In this document: piece by piece, positions 53,284 to 61,630 of the stretch | How the letters are laid out: every line of letters begins with the position of its first letter | Position numbering within the stretch: the first letter of the stretch is position 1 | Assembly: GCF_002214805.1 (NCBI RefSeq) | Contig: NZ_CP019914.1 | Location: forward strand, 2,294,001 to 2,358,000 | DNA: 64,000 nucleotides | Source: Brachyspira hampsonii | Lineage (GTDB): Bacteria > Spirochaetota > Brachyspiria > Brachyspirales > Brachyspiraceae | Direction: 5' to 3' | Notes under the pieces: generated by a model | Databases searched by the model: none | What the model saw: only the letters and a program-made list of their open reading frames with translations | What the model was told of the DNA's origin: nothing | Translations under genes and position numbers: made by a program

Positions 53284-53492
53284 AATCAGATTAATCCTCC
53301 AGTGTTTATAAATATATTTTATGGCTTTCAATTAATTAAAACCATAATTATTAAAATAAGAAAAAAAAATAATTGCATTTTATAAAAAAAAGTGCAATTA
53401 TGTTAACTATGTTATTATTAACGGTATAAAAGTCAATAGCTTTTGTAATTTTTTACCTATTTTACATATAAGATTATTTATTTTTTTTTGAC

Positions 53493-53527
53493 AAAAAAAG
53501 AGACTTTTTTAAATAAAGTCTCTTTTT
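53493..53527 (-). terminator. Terminator after the glutamate synthase gene
   Basis: GAGACTTT (53500-53507) pairs with AAAGTCTC (53515-53522), flanked by A-tract and T-tract. Confidence 0.85.
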
Positions 53528-53550
53528 CATAAAGATATTTATAAAAAATA

Positions 53551-54950
53551 TTACTTATTAGACAAATATTTATCTATTCCGGCAGCAGCTCTTTTGCCAT
53601 CGCCAATAGCTAAGATAACAGTAGCAGCACCTCTGGCAGCATCGCCTCCAGCAAATACTCCTTCCATAGAAGTAGCACCTGTTTCTTCATCTATAACATA
53701 GGTACCTTTTTTAGTAGTTTGTAATTCAGAAACTTTTCTAGCTATAAGAGGGTTAGGAGTAGTACCTATTGCTACAATAACTGCATCAACTTCTATGTCT
53801 TCTGTTTGTCCTTTAACCGCAACAGGTTTTCTTCTTCCGTCAGTATCAGGCTCACCAAGTTCCATGACTTGAGTTCTAACACCTATAACATTGTCATTTT
53901 CATCACCCAATATTTCTAAAGGTGCTCTTAAGAATCTAAAATCAACTCCTTCTTCCATAGCATGGTGAATTTCTTCTAATCTTGCCGGAAGTTCTTTCTC
54001 AGTTCTTCTGTATATTATGTATACTTTTTCTGCACCTAATCTTACAGCAGTTCTGCAGGCATCCATAGCAACATTACCGCCGCCTAATACAGCTACTCTT
54101 TTATGTCTTATAACAGGAGTATCTACTTCAGGGAATTTATAAGCCCCCATTAAATTAACTCTTGTTAAATACTCATTTGCAGAGTAAACACCGCAGAAAT
54201 GTTCTCCCGGTACATTCAAAAATGCAGGAAGTCCCGCACCTGTTCCTAAAAATATTGCATCATATTCTTTTCTTAATTCATTAAAATCTAAAGAAATACC
54301 TGCAACTTCATTAATTCTAAATTTTACACCATCTTTTTTAAGATTTTCTACTTCATGTGCTACTAATTCTTTTGGAAGACGAAACTCTGGAATACCGTAC
54401 ATTAATACACCGCCTATCGTGTGTAAAGCTTCTAATACAGTAACATCATATCCTAATTTTATTAAGTCTCCTGCACAGGCTAAACCAGCAGGACCTGCTC
54501 CGACTATACATACCTTTTTACCATTTTTTCTACTTTTAAATCTTCATGCTGAGCATGTTTTCTTTCATAATCAGCTACAAACATTTCCAATTTACCAATA
54601 GCAACAGGTTCAAATTTTTTACCTACTACGCATCTTTCTTCGCATTGCTCTTCCTGAGGGCATACTCTTCCGCATGCTGCAGGTAAAGCGTTTGTTTCTT
54701 TGATTTTTTTAGCTGCTTCTAAGAATTTTCTTTCTGCTATAAGCCCTATAAATTCAGGAATTTTTACTTTAGCAGGACAGCCCTCCATACAATGCGGAAC
54801 TTTACAGTCTAAACATCTTAAAGATTCCTGATATGCCTGTTCTTCAGTGTAGCCCAAAGGAACCTCTTTAAAATCTTTCCTTCTTTCCTCCGGACTTCTA
54901 GTAGGCATTTCCTGTCTAGGTATTTCTCCTAATTTTGATCTTGGTGGCAT
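53551..54950 (-). pseudogene. gltA: NADPH-dependent glutamate synthase (small-subunit type), broken by a frameshift in an A-run
   Basis: Two frames join to one enzyme. 54504-54950 gives the N-terminal ferredoxin-like part (PPRSKLGEIPRQEMPTR, cysteine clusters CLDCKVPHCMEGC and CGRVCPQEEQCEERC). The second frame starts about 54530 with KNGKKVCIVGAGPAGLACAG (FAD-binding) and runs to 53551 with VAVLGGGNVAMDACRTAVRLG (NADPH-binding). One extra A in the A6 run (T6 at 54524-54529 on the plus strand) would restore V-E-K-N-G-K-K-V-C-I. The repaired protein, 466 residues, is a homotetrameric-type glutamate synthase or NADPH:acceptor reductase (also called GltD-like, SudA/NfnL-like). Both fragments retain high-quality codons, so the break is recent or an artefact. 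Confidence 0.87.
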
Positions 54951-55130
54951 ATATATATCTCCTATTCTAGGTATTTTTTATTTTAACTTTTTATTATTGA
55001 AAAGATTATACTACAATTTTAAATATAATCAATGCTAATATTATTTTTTATTTTGAAGTTTTTTATTATTAGATTAATATACCTAATATAAATAAATATT
55101 ATGAGTTTTATTATATGCAGCAATGCAATA

Positions 55131-55178
55131 AAAAAAACCGATCATTTATTTTAATGTGAATAAAAATGACCGGTTTTA
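55131..55178 (-). terminator. Terminator after the sialic-acid-type operon
   Basis: AAAACCGATCATTTATTTTA pairs with TAAAAATGACCGGTTTT with a few mismatches; ends the minus-strand operon 20-70 bases past its last gene. Confidence 0.8.
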
Positions 55179-55201
55179 TATAAAAAATTATACAAAATAT
55201 A

Positions 55202-56116
55202 TTATTTTATACTGTTTATAGCATCATCTATCATTTTGGCACAATTTTCTATTTTCTTTTTATCTTCATCTATTATATTGCTTAATGGTTTTCTTACTCC
55301 GCCTAATTCCAAACCTTTTAATTTAAGAATAGCTTTCATTACTGCATACAAATTACCATGACATTCGCACATAGCATATATGATTCTGTCTATTTTATAC
55401 TGTATATCTCTTGCTTTTTCAAACTGACATTTATTAACAGCATCATTAGCAGCTAAGAATAATTCAGGCATTACAGCATAAGTACCGCCTATTCCTGCAT
55501 CAGCCCCTATTAATCTTCCGGCTACAAACTGTTCATCTGGTCCGTTAAATATGATGCTGTCATCACCTCCTACATCTTTAAACATTTGAATATCTTGTAC
55601 AGGCATAGATGAGTTTTTTACACCTATAACTCTTGGATTTTCTCTCATTTTTTTGTAAAGATTAACATTTAAAGCAACACCTGCAAGCTGAGGTATATTA
55701 TATATAATAAAATCAGTATTAGGTGCAGCAGCACTTATATCATTCCAATATTCTGCTATAGAATAGTCAGGAAGGTGGAAATATATCGGAGGTATAGAAG
55801 CTATAGCATCTACTCCCAATTTTTCAGCATGAGCTGCTAATTCAGCACTATCTGCAGTATTATTGCAGCCTACATGTGCTATGATAGTGATTTTTCCTTT
55901 AGCCACTTCCATAACATTTTCTAATACTAATTTTCTTTCCTCTTTACTGTGGTAAATACATTCGCCTGAAGATCCGCCTACATATAAGCCGTTTACACCT
56001 TTGTCTATCAAATGCTGTGTAAACTTTTTAACTCTTTCTGGGCTTATAGCACCTTTCTCATCATAACAAGCGTAAAAAGCAGGAATAATTCCTTTGTACT
56101 TATCTAAGTTTCTCAT
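55202..56116 (-). CDS. N-acetylneuraminate lyase-like (DapA/NanA family) aldolase
   Basis: A 304-residue class I aldolase of the DapA/NanA family. It resembles NanA more than DapA: NGLYVGGSSGECIYHS, ITIIAHVGCNNTADSAELAA, FIIYNIPQLAGV with the catalytic Tyr, GVKNSS with the Schiff-base Lys (about 166), and NGPDEQFVAGRLIGADAGIG with D-E as in sialate lyases. It would cleave N-acetylneuraminate to N-acetylmannosamine and pyruvate. Overlaps the oxidoreductase gene by four bases and ends the operon. Specificity is inferred from motifs and neighbours; other 2-keto-3-deoxy sugars are possible. Confidence 0.75.
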   Translation of the reverse strand: MRNLDKYKGIIPAFYACYDEKGAISPERVKKFTQHLIDKGVNGLYVGGSSGECIYHSKEERKLVLENVMEVAKGKITIIAHVGCNNTADSAELAAHAEKLGVDAIASIPPIYFHLPDYSIAEYWNDISAAAPNTDFIIYNIPQLAGVALNVNLYKKMRENPRVIGVKNSSMPVQDIQMFKDVGGDDSIIFNGPDEQFVAGRLIGADAGIGGTYAVMPELFLAANDAVNKCQFEKARDIQYKIDRIIYAMCECHGNLYAVMKAILKLKGLELGGVRKPLSNIIDEDKKKIENCAKMIDDAINSIK

Positions 56117-57234
56117 ATTTTTTTATCTCCTATAATTTCTTTTAATTTTACTTTTTTATCCTCAAATCTTGATTTTGTCAAGGCATCAGCAGTTGCTATT
56201 GCTGCCCTTGCTGCCGCACCATTAAGAAGAGGTTTAAACTCTTCATCAGGTTTTTTTCCATGCATTATTTCATTAAAATAATGCATTTCTTTTTTCATAA
56301 TGCTATGAAGCCACATAGGAGGTTTTTTACCCGGTTTTCCATACATAATAGCCCCGTCCATTTCTGTGCTATGATAAATTCTAGTTCTGTCATCATCTTC
56401 TTCCTGAGTTTCATGTATAAGAAAATGCGTATCTTTTCCATCTATTTTTAAAGTTCCGCCGCAATCACACATATCTAATTTAATAGCACCTTTAGTTCCT
56501 TGTATTAGTACATAATGTTCAGGCCAATGAAAAGCAGAACCCCATTCACAAACAGCATATCTATTATTAGGGAATTCTAAATTAATAAAAAGCATATCAT
56601 CTTCATCTCCAAATCCTTCTCCATTATGCATAACATTTCCTCCTGTCATAGTAACAGTATCAGGTATTCCTCCCATTATAAATTGTATGCAGTCTAATTC
56701 ATGAATATGATGATATAAATGTCCTCCTGATTTACTTCTAATTTTCTTCCAAGATATAGAAGGCTGCTGTTCTTCCCAACCATTTCTTGCAGAATGACAA
56801 TATAATACTTCTCCTATTACACCATCATTAATAAGTTTTTTGGCATGACGAACTCCATTAAAAAAATTCATAACATGTCCGGCCATAAATATTACTCCAT
56901 TTTCATTGCATGCATTCACCATCTCATCACAATCCTTATAATTTAATGCTATTGGCTTTTCGCAAAAAACATTAACTTTATTTTTGGCCGCTTTTATTAC
57001 AGGTTCTTTATGCAAGTAGTTTGGTGTTGCAACTATAACAGCATTTACATCTTCTCTTTTGAAAAGGGTATCCAGATCTGTTTCAATATCACATTCTAAT
57101 TCTTTAGATATAGTTTCGGCATTTTCCGGATCAAGTATAGCTGATATTTTAGCACCTTCTTCTGCTTTCATAATTCTTCCAAGTTCAGCTCCAAAATAAC
57201 CAGTTCCTACAATAGCATAACCTATAGTTTCCAT
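56113..57234 (-). CDS. Gfo/Idh/MocA oxidoreductase, YjhC/NanOx-like
   Basis: A 373-residue NAD-dependent oxidoreductase. GTGYFGAELGRIMK is the Rossmann motif, VATPNYLHKEPVIKAAKN and CEKPIALNYKDC carry the family E-K-P, and SGGHLYHHIHELDCIQFIMG supplies catalytic His/Asp. The phrases match E. coli YjhC and the gut NanOx, which convert 2,7-anhydro-N-acetylneuraminate to N-acetylneuraminate, and the length fits. Together with the lyase next to it, this supports use of 2,7-anhydro-sialic acid. Overlaps the lyase gene by four bases and lies 41 bases downstream of the permease gene. Confidence 0.77.
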   Translation of the reverse strand: METIGYAIVGTGYFGAELGRIMKAEEGAKISAILDPENAETISKELECDIETDLDTLFKREDVNAVIVATPNYLHKEPVIKAAKNKVNVFCEKPIALNYKDCDEMVNACNENGVIFMAGHVMNFFNGVRHAKKLINDGVIGEVLYCHSARNGWEEQQPSISWKKIRSKSGGHLYHHIHELDCIQFIMGGIPDTVTMTGGNVMHNGEGFGDEDDMLFINLEFPNNRYAVCEWGSAFHWPEHYVLIQGTKGAIKLDMCDCGGTLKIDGKDTHFLIHETQEEDDDRTRIYHSTEMDGAIMYGKPGKKPPMWLHSIMKKEMHYFNEIMHGKKPDEEFKPLLNGAAARAAIATADALTKSRFEDKKVKLKEIIGDKKI

Positions 57235-57275
57235 TTTTATCCTCCTAAGTGTAGTATAATTTTTTTATTTGTTTT

Positions 57276-58109
57276 TTATTTTACTGCTCCGTCTGCCATT
57301 CCTTTTGCTATTTTCTTTTGTATAATCATAAAGAAAATAACCGAAGGTATAACAACTAAAGCAGATGCTGCCATCATATCACCCCAATTTAATATTTCCG
57401 CCCCCTGAAGTGATCTAAATTTTACAGATACAGTCATCATATCTGTGCTATTTATTAGTATTAATGCATATAGAAATTCATTCCAAGCATTTATAAAAGT
57501 ATAAATAGCCGTAGCTACTATACCCGGTGCCACCAAAGGCAATACAATTTTTATAAATACTTGTAATTTATTAGCCCCATCAACTTTTGCAGCTTCTTCA
57601 ATGCCAATAGGTACAGTCTTGAAAAATCCGACTAACATCCATACCGCATAAGGTACGCTAAATGACAGATATACTATAACTAGACCAATTCTAGTATTAG
57701 TTAATCCTAATTTTGCCATTACAAGAGAGTAGGGGATTGCAAGAAGTATAGGCGGAAATAAATATGTTGTAACTAATATTTTAGACATTATATTTCCTAG
57801 TTTAGGAAAGAATCTTACTATACCGTATGCTGCCATACTTGAAATAATTATTGCTATTATTGTTGTTAATAAAGCAATGATAATACTGTTTCCTATGTTT
57901 CTTGCAAAATCTAAGTCTTTGATTACATGAATAAAATTATTCAATGTAAAATTCTTTGGAATAAAATTTGTAGGATATGAAGTAAGTTCCGTATTGGTTT
58001 TTACAGAAGATATTAATATCCATAGCAAAGGGAATACAGATATTATAGATAATACTATAAGATATAAATGGCATAGAATATTTCCTATAATCTCTTTTGA
58101 TTTAAACAT
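57276..58109 (-). CDS. Sugar ABC transporter permease (MalG type)
   Basis: A 277-residue permease with six membrane helices. The EAA motif is EEAAKVDGANKLQVFIKIVLPLVAPG (about 180-205). It pairs with the preceding permease, overlapping it by one base. It belongs to the CUT1 class, which imports oligosaccharides and sugar acids. The ATPase is not encoded here; CUT1 systems often share one. Confidence 0.9.
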   Translation of the reverse strand: MFKSKEIIGNILCHLYLIVLSIISVFPLLWILISSVKTNTELTSYPTNFIPKNFTLNNFIHVIKDLDFARNIGNSIIIALLTTIIAIIISSMAAYGIVRFFPKLGNIMSKILVTTYLFPPILLAIPYSLVMAKLGLTNTRIGLVIVYLSFSVPYAVWMLVGFFKTVPIGIEEAAKVDGANKLQVFIKIVLPLVAPGIVATAIYTFINAWNEFLYALILINSTDMMTVSVKFRSLQGAEILNWGDMMAASALVVIPSVIFFMIIQKKIAKGMADGAVK

Positions 58110-58999
58110 TATTTATTCTCCTTTTCCCATTTAGCAATTATCATGAAATATACAAAGCATATAATAAGCAGGAATAATAGAAGCAAAATAGTAACAGCAG
58201 ATGATTTTCCAAGCAGTTTTGTACCCCAACCCATTTTATAAGCATAAATTGGAATTGTGCTGGTTTTATTGGCAGGACCTCCTCCTGTAAGAAGATATAT
58301 AATATCAAAATTATTAAATATCCATATAGTACGAAGAACTACCAATAATCCTACTACTATTTTTATATGGGGAAAAGTTATATACCAAAACTGCTGATAT
58401 TTTTTAGCACCGTCTATTTGTGCAGCTTCATATTGATCCTGAGGTATAGTTTGCAATGCTGATAATATATTTACCATAATCATAGCCGATCCGAACCAAA
58501 CATTTATGAAAATTAAAGTTGGAAATACCATATTGCTATCGCTTAAGAATTGAGGCAGTTCATTACTCAATCCTACTTCAACCATTAAATTAGGTAAAAA
58601 TCCTGATACTCCATTTAATATCCATTTCCATGAAAGAGCTATAACTATTGAAGGAAAAGCCCATGGTATAATCATTAATGTTCTATACACATTTTGAAGA
58701 TGCTTAACTCTATTTAAACATAATGCAGCTGTAAATCCTATTATTATCTGCCCCATTAAAGAAAAAGCTGTCCATAAAATAGATGTTAAAAAAGCCTTAA
58801 AAAATAAAGGATCCATTAAAACATCTATATAATTTTTCATTCCTATAAAGTCATATACAGGTCTTATTAAATGCTTTGTTGTAAAGCTATAATAAAGGCT
58901 TGAAAAAATAGGATATATTAATAAAGCTATTACGATGATCATAGCAGGAAGTACAAATATCCATCTTGCATAATCGATAGTATTCAGCCATTTTTTCAT
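58109..58999 (-). CDS. Sugar ABC transporter permease (MalF type)
   Basis: A 296-residue permease with six helices, starting MKKWLNTIDYARWIFVLPAM. The EAA loop is YEAAQIDGAKKYQQFWYITFPHIK. Forms the heteromeric channel with the next gene (one-base overlap). It is 23 bases downstream of the binding protein gene. Confidence 0.9.
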   Translation of the reverse strand: MKKWLNTIDYARWIFVLPAMIIVIALLIYPIFSSLYYSFTTKHLIRPVYDFIGMKNYIDVLMDPLFFKAFLTSILWTAFSLMGQIIIGFTAALCLNRVKHLQNVYRTLMIIPWAFPSIVIALSWKWILNGVSGFLPNLMVEVGLSNELPQFLSDSNMVFPTLIFINVWFGSAMIMVNILSALQTIPQDQYEAAQIDGAKKYQQFWYITFPHIKIVVGLLVVLRTIWIFNNFDIIYLLTGGGPANKTSTIPIYAYKMGWGTKLLGKSSAVTILLLLFLLIICFVYFMIIAKWEKENK

Positions 59000-59022
59000 A
59001 AATGCCTCCTAGCAATAATCAT

Positions 59023-60357
59023 TTATTGTACGCTGCTGAATAATTCATTTAATCTATCTTCAGCATCTTTAGCAGCTTGATTTATATCTTTACCATCAAC
59101 AAGAATTTCTTGGAACATATCTTCAATAACACTCTGAGAAGTTAATAAACTTCCTTGAATATTAGGACCTTTTTCAAAACCTATAGATGTACCCATATCC
59201 ATTGTTTTTCTTATAACTTGTTCAGCATTGGCGAATTTTTTTACTATTTCATTTTCCTGATATTTTGGATTATCTGATATTCCGGATATAGAAGGAAGCA
59301 TGCCTACAGGAGTTGCTTGTAAAAATTCTATATATGTATCAGTTTCATATAATTTTTTGATAAACTCTTTACATATTTCAGGATGTTTAGAATTTGCCCA
59401 AATAACCATTGGTATATGAGCAGTTTCAGCACCATAATCTGGATCATTGGCATTTATTTTAGGAAGAGGGGCACAGTCTATTTGGTCAATTAGATGAGGA
59501 GAATTTATTTCTACTCCGCTTATTTGGAAGCCTGAATTGAAATCAAATGCTGTTTTTCCCTGATAATATAAATTTGCTTGATCTAATGTTATATAGTTAA
59601 CAGAATCTTTAGGAGAGCAATTTTGATATATATCAACCCAAAATTTTATTCCGTCAATTGCAGCTTTACTTGTTAGATTTGCTTTTAGATCATCAGTTAA
59701 TAAACGGTCTCCTGCACTTCTTACATAATAATTCAAAAATCTTGTTGCCATAAAATCACCTGATCCGCAAGGGAAAGAACAGCCGTATATTCCGTCTTTT
59801 GTAAGAGCTTTTGCAGCTTTGGCAAATTCTTCCCAAGTTTTAGGTACTTCTAATCCGGCATTTTTTAATAAATCTTTTCTATACCACATAACTTGAGCAT
59901 GGGAGTATAATGGTATTGAATAGCATTTTCCGTCTTTTTCTCCTTCCAATAAAGATAATTTAGAAAATTTATCTCTTCCTATATCATCAATCAAATCATC
60001 AATAGGTATTATTGCACCGGCATCCATCATTTCTACAACCTGCATTGGTAAAGCTGTACTCATATCCGGAACATTACCTGAAGCTAATCCTGTTGTCCAT
60101 TTTGTATAAAAATCTGCCCAAGAGAATGTTTCTATTGTGATTTTTACTTTTGGATTATCTTTCATAAATTGATCTGCAACTTTTTGTATAACATCCAATC
60201 TTTGACCTTGAGTAAATGAATGCCAGAAAGTTATTTCGCCTTCAAGTTCTCCGCTGGAAGATGCTGAAGAAGATGTTTTCTTGCCGCATCCTGTTAAACT
60301 AATTATTAATAATGATAATGCAATAAATAAAATATACAATTTGTTTTTTATACTCAT
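59023..60357 (-). CDS. Sugar ABC transporter substrate-binding lipoprotein
   Basis: A 444-residue lipoprotein (LIISLTGCGKK, Cys at about 24) of the CUT1/SBP family. The motifs EGEITFWHSFTQGQRLDVIQ and PKTWEEFAKAAKALTKDGIY are typical of extracellular solute-binding family 1 proteins; the sequence around FNSGFQISGVE and MVIWANSKHPEICKEFIKKL is the domain-closing region. In this operon it most likely binds a sialic acid derivative. TTAAGGAG precedes the ATG. A palindromic operator candidate lies 37 bases upstream. Confidence 0.9.
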   Translation of the reverse strand: MSIKNKLYILFIALSLLIISLTGCGKKTSSSASSSGELEGEITFWHSFTQGQRLDVIQKVADQFMKDNPKVKITIETFSWADFYTKWTTGLASGNVPDMSTALPMQVVEMMDAGAIIPIDDLIDDIGRDKFSKLSLLEGEKDGKCYSIPLYSHAQVMWYRKDLLKNAGLEVPKTWEEFAKAAKALTKDGIYGCSFPCGSGDFMATRFLNYYVRSAGDRLLTDDLKANLTSKAAIDGIKFWVDIYQNCSPKDSVNYITLDQANLYYQGKTAFDFNSGFQISGVEINSPHLIDQIDCAPLPKINANDPDYGAETAHIPMVIWANSKHPEICKEFIKKLYETDTYIEFLQATPVGMLPSISGISDNPKYQENEIVKKFANAEQVIRKTMDMGTSIGFEKGPNIQGSLLTSQSVIEDMFQEILVDGKDINQAAKDAEDRLNELFSSVQ

Positions 60358-60393
60358 AACATTCTCCTTAATTAATTTTGATTTTTTTAGATT

Positions 60394-60419
60394 TAAGATA
60401 TTATCTTATACTTATAAGT
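60394..60419. promoter_or_regulatory. Palindromic operator candidates upstream of the sugar operon
   Basis: TAAGATA-T-TATCTTA (60394-60408) is a perfect palindrome with one central base, and ACTTATAAGT (60410-60419) is a second one right beside it. They lie 37-62 bases before the binding-protein start, between it and the regulator gene, and could bind the AraC-type regulator or overlap the promoter. Confidence 0.45.
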
Positions 60420-60527
60420 CTATAATTTTTTTTACTGACTTCTACTAACTTAACGCTCAAAAATAGCACTACAATCTTTTTGGTTAATTAAGAATGAAAT
60501 TATGAAAAATAAAATTAAAATCGATTT

Positions 60528-61226
60528 TTATCCATCTCTATTAACTTTACGGTATTTATTTGGGGTAACTCCAAAAGCAGATTTAAATTCTCTTATAAAA
60601 TAATTCGGATCTTTATATCCTACATCATAAGCTATATCGCTGATGCTTTTATTTTCCATTAATAGAAATCTTGCTGCTGTTGTTAATCTTATTTCTTTTA
60701 AATATTCCATAGGAGGCTTACCCATCATATTTTTTTTAGCATTTTCTAAACTTAATGGATGTTCTAATTTATTATTTTCAGCTCTAATAGATAAAGAACC
60801 TATTAAAAGATTCAAATTTCCTTGTATAAAGCATTTTTTAGCAATAGTTTTTTCATGCAGCCATTTATACATTTCTCTGAAATAAACATCTTCTCCGTTA
60901 TTATCCAAAATCCTAGGAATTCCATAAATTTTTCCAAGAATATCATAAACTTCAGATGAAACTAGAGTAGTGAATCTAACACTGAAAAAATCAAAAGTAT
61001 CAGAAATAGATTTACAAGACATATTACAGCCCTTAGGTATATATACTATTTGATTTTCTTTAACTTTTACTGTTTCGTCATTAATATAAAATAAAGCTTC
61101 TCCTTTTACTATATATCTCAAAATATTATATGGTATTATTGATTGCGGAAACTCCCAATTTTTGCCCATAGAGTATAGATCTATGTATAAAAATGAAAAT
61201 TTTATGTTATCTATTAATGACATCAT
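60528..61226 (-). CDS. AraC-family transcriptional regulator with a shortened first HTH
   Basis: A 232-residue regulator. The N-terminal part (about 1-150) is a cupin-like ligand domain (IPYNILRYIVKGEALFYIND, then NQIVYIPKGC). The C-terminal DNA-binding half has an intact second helix-turn-helix (ISDIAYDVGYKDPNYFIREF, then GVTPNKYRK). The first one is too short: after L-S-L-E-N only K-K-N-M-M-G-K-P-P-M-E-Y-L follows, about 15 residues fewer than usual, so the first recognition helix is missing. It is the likely local regulator of the sugar operon downstream, which has the same orientation, 170 bases away. Start at 61226 with CGGAG upstream. Confidence 0.85.
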   Translation of the reverse strand: MMSLIDNIKFSFLYIDLYSMGKNWEFPQSIIPYNILRYIVKGEALFYINDETVKVKENQIVYIPKGCNMSCKSISDTFDFFSVRFTTLVSSEVYDILGKIYGIPRILDNNGEDVYFREMYKWLHEKTIAKKCFIQGNLNLLIGSLSIRAENNKLEHPLSLENAKKNMMGKPPMEYLKEIRLTTAARFLLMENKSISDIAYDVGYKDPNYFIREFKSAFGVTPNKYRKVNRDG

Positions 61227-61323
61227 AATATTACTCCGTTTATTTGTTATAACCGCATATATAATTATTATATGCATAATTCATCATTGTACAAATAAAT
61301 TTTTAATAATTTTTAATAAATCA

Positions 61324-61352
61324 TTGACTAAAATCATTTTTTAATATATAAT
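61324..61352 (+). promoter_or_regulatory. Sigma-70 promoter of rpmB
   Basis: TTGACT (61324-61329) and TATAAT (61347-61352) with a 17-base spacer, about 50 bases before the L28 start. Confidence 0.75.
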
Positions 61353-61402
61353 CACTGCATTATAATTGTAAACTAAATAATATTATTTTTTTGGAGGAAA
61401 AA

Positions 61403-61594
61403 ATGGCAAGAGTATGTGAAATATGCGGAAAAGGCAAGCAAAATGGTCATAGTGTAAGCCATTCTAATATAAAAACTAAACGCTCTTTTAATGCTAACTT
61501 ACAAAATGTTAAAATAGAAGTAAATGGTTCAGTAAAAAAAGCATTAGTTTGTACTAAATGTATTAAAGGCAATAAAATTTCTAAAGCTAAATAA
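61403..61594 (+). CDS. rpmB: 50S ribosomal protein L28
   Basis: A 63-residue ribosomal protein with the L28 signature [20 protein letters not shown] and [12 protein letters not shown]. It keeps both C-x-x-C pairs (CEIC and CTKC), the zinc-binding form. TTGGAGG lies before the ATG at 61403. It precedes ispH by 36 bases; since ispH has no ribosome binding site, the two may be coupled. Confidence 0.95.
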   Translation: MARVCEICGKGKQNGHSVSHSNIKTKRSFNANLQNVKIEVNGSVKKALVCTKCIKGNKISKAK

Positions 61595-61630
61595 TAATAT
61601 TATTATTATTCCTTTAAAATTCTAAATACA

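Noticed and set aside
53284-53331. Longer start of the helical lipoprotein (MKAIKYIYKHW..)
   Set aside because: The lipoprotein signal begins at 53283 behind GGAGG; the extension would put charged residues before the signal.
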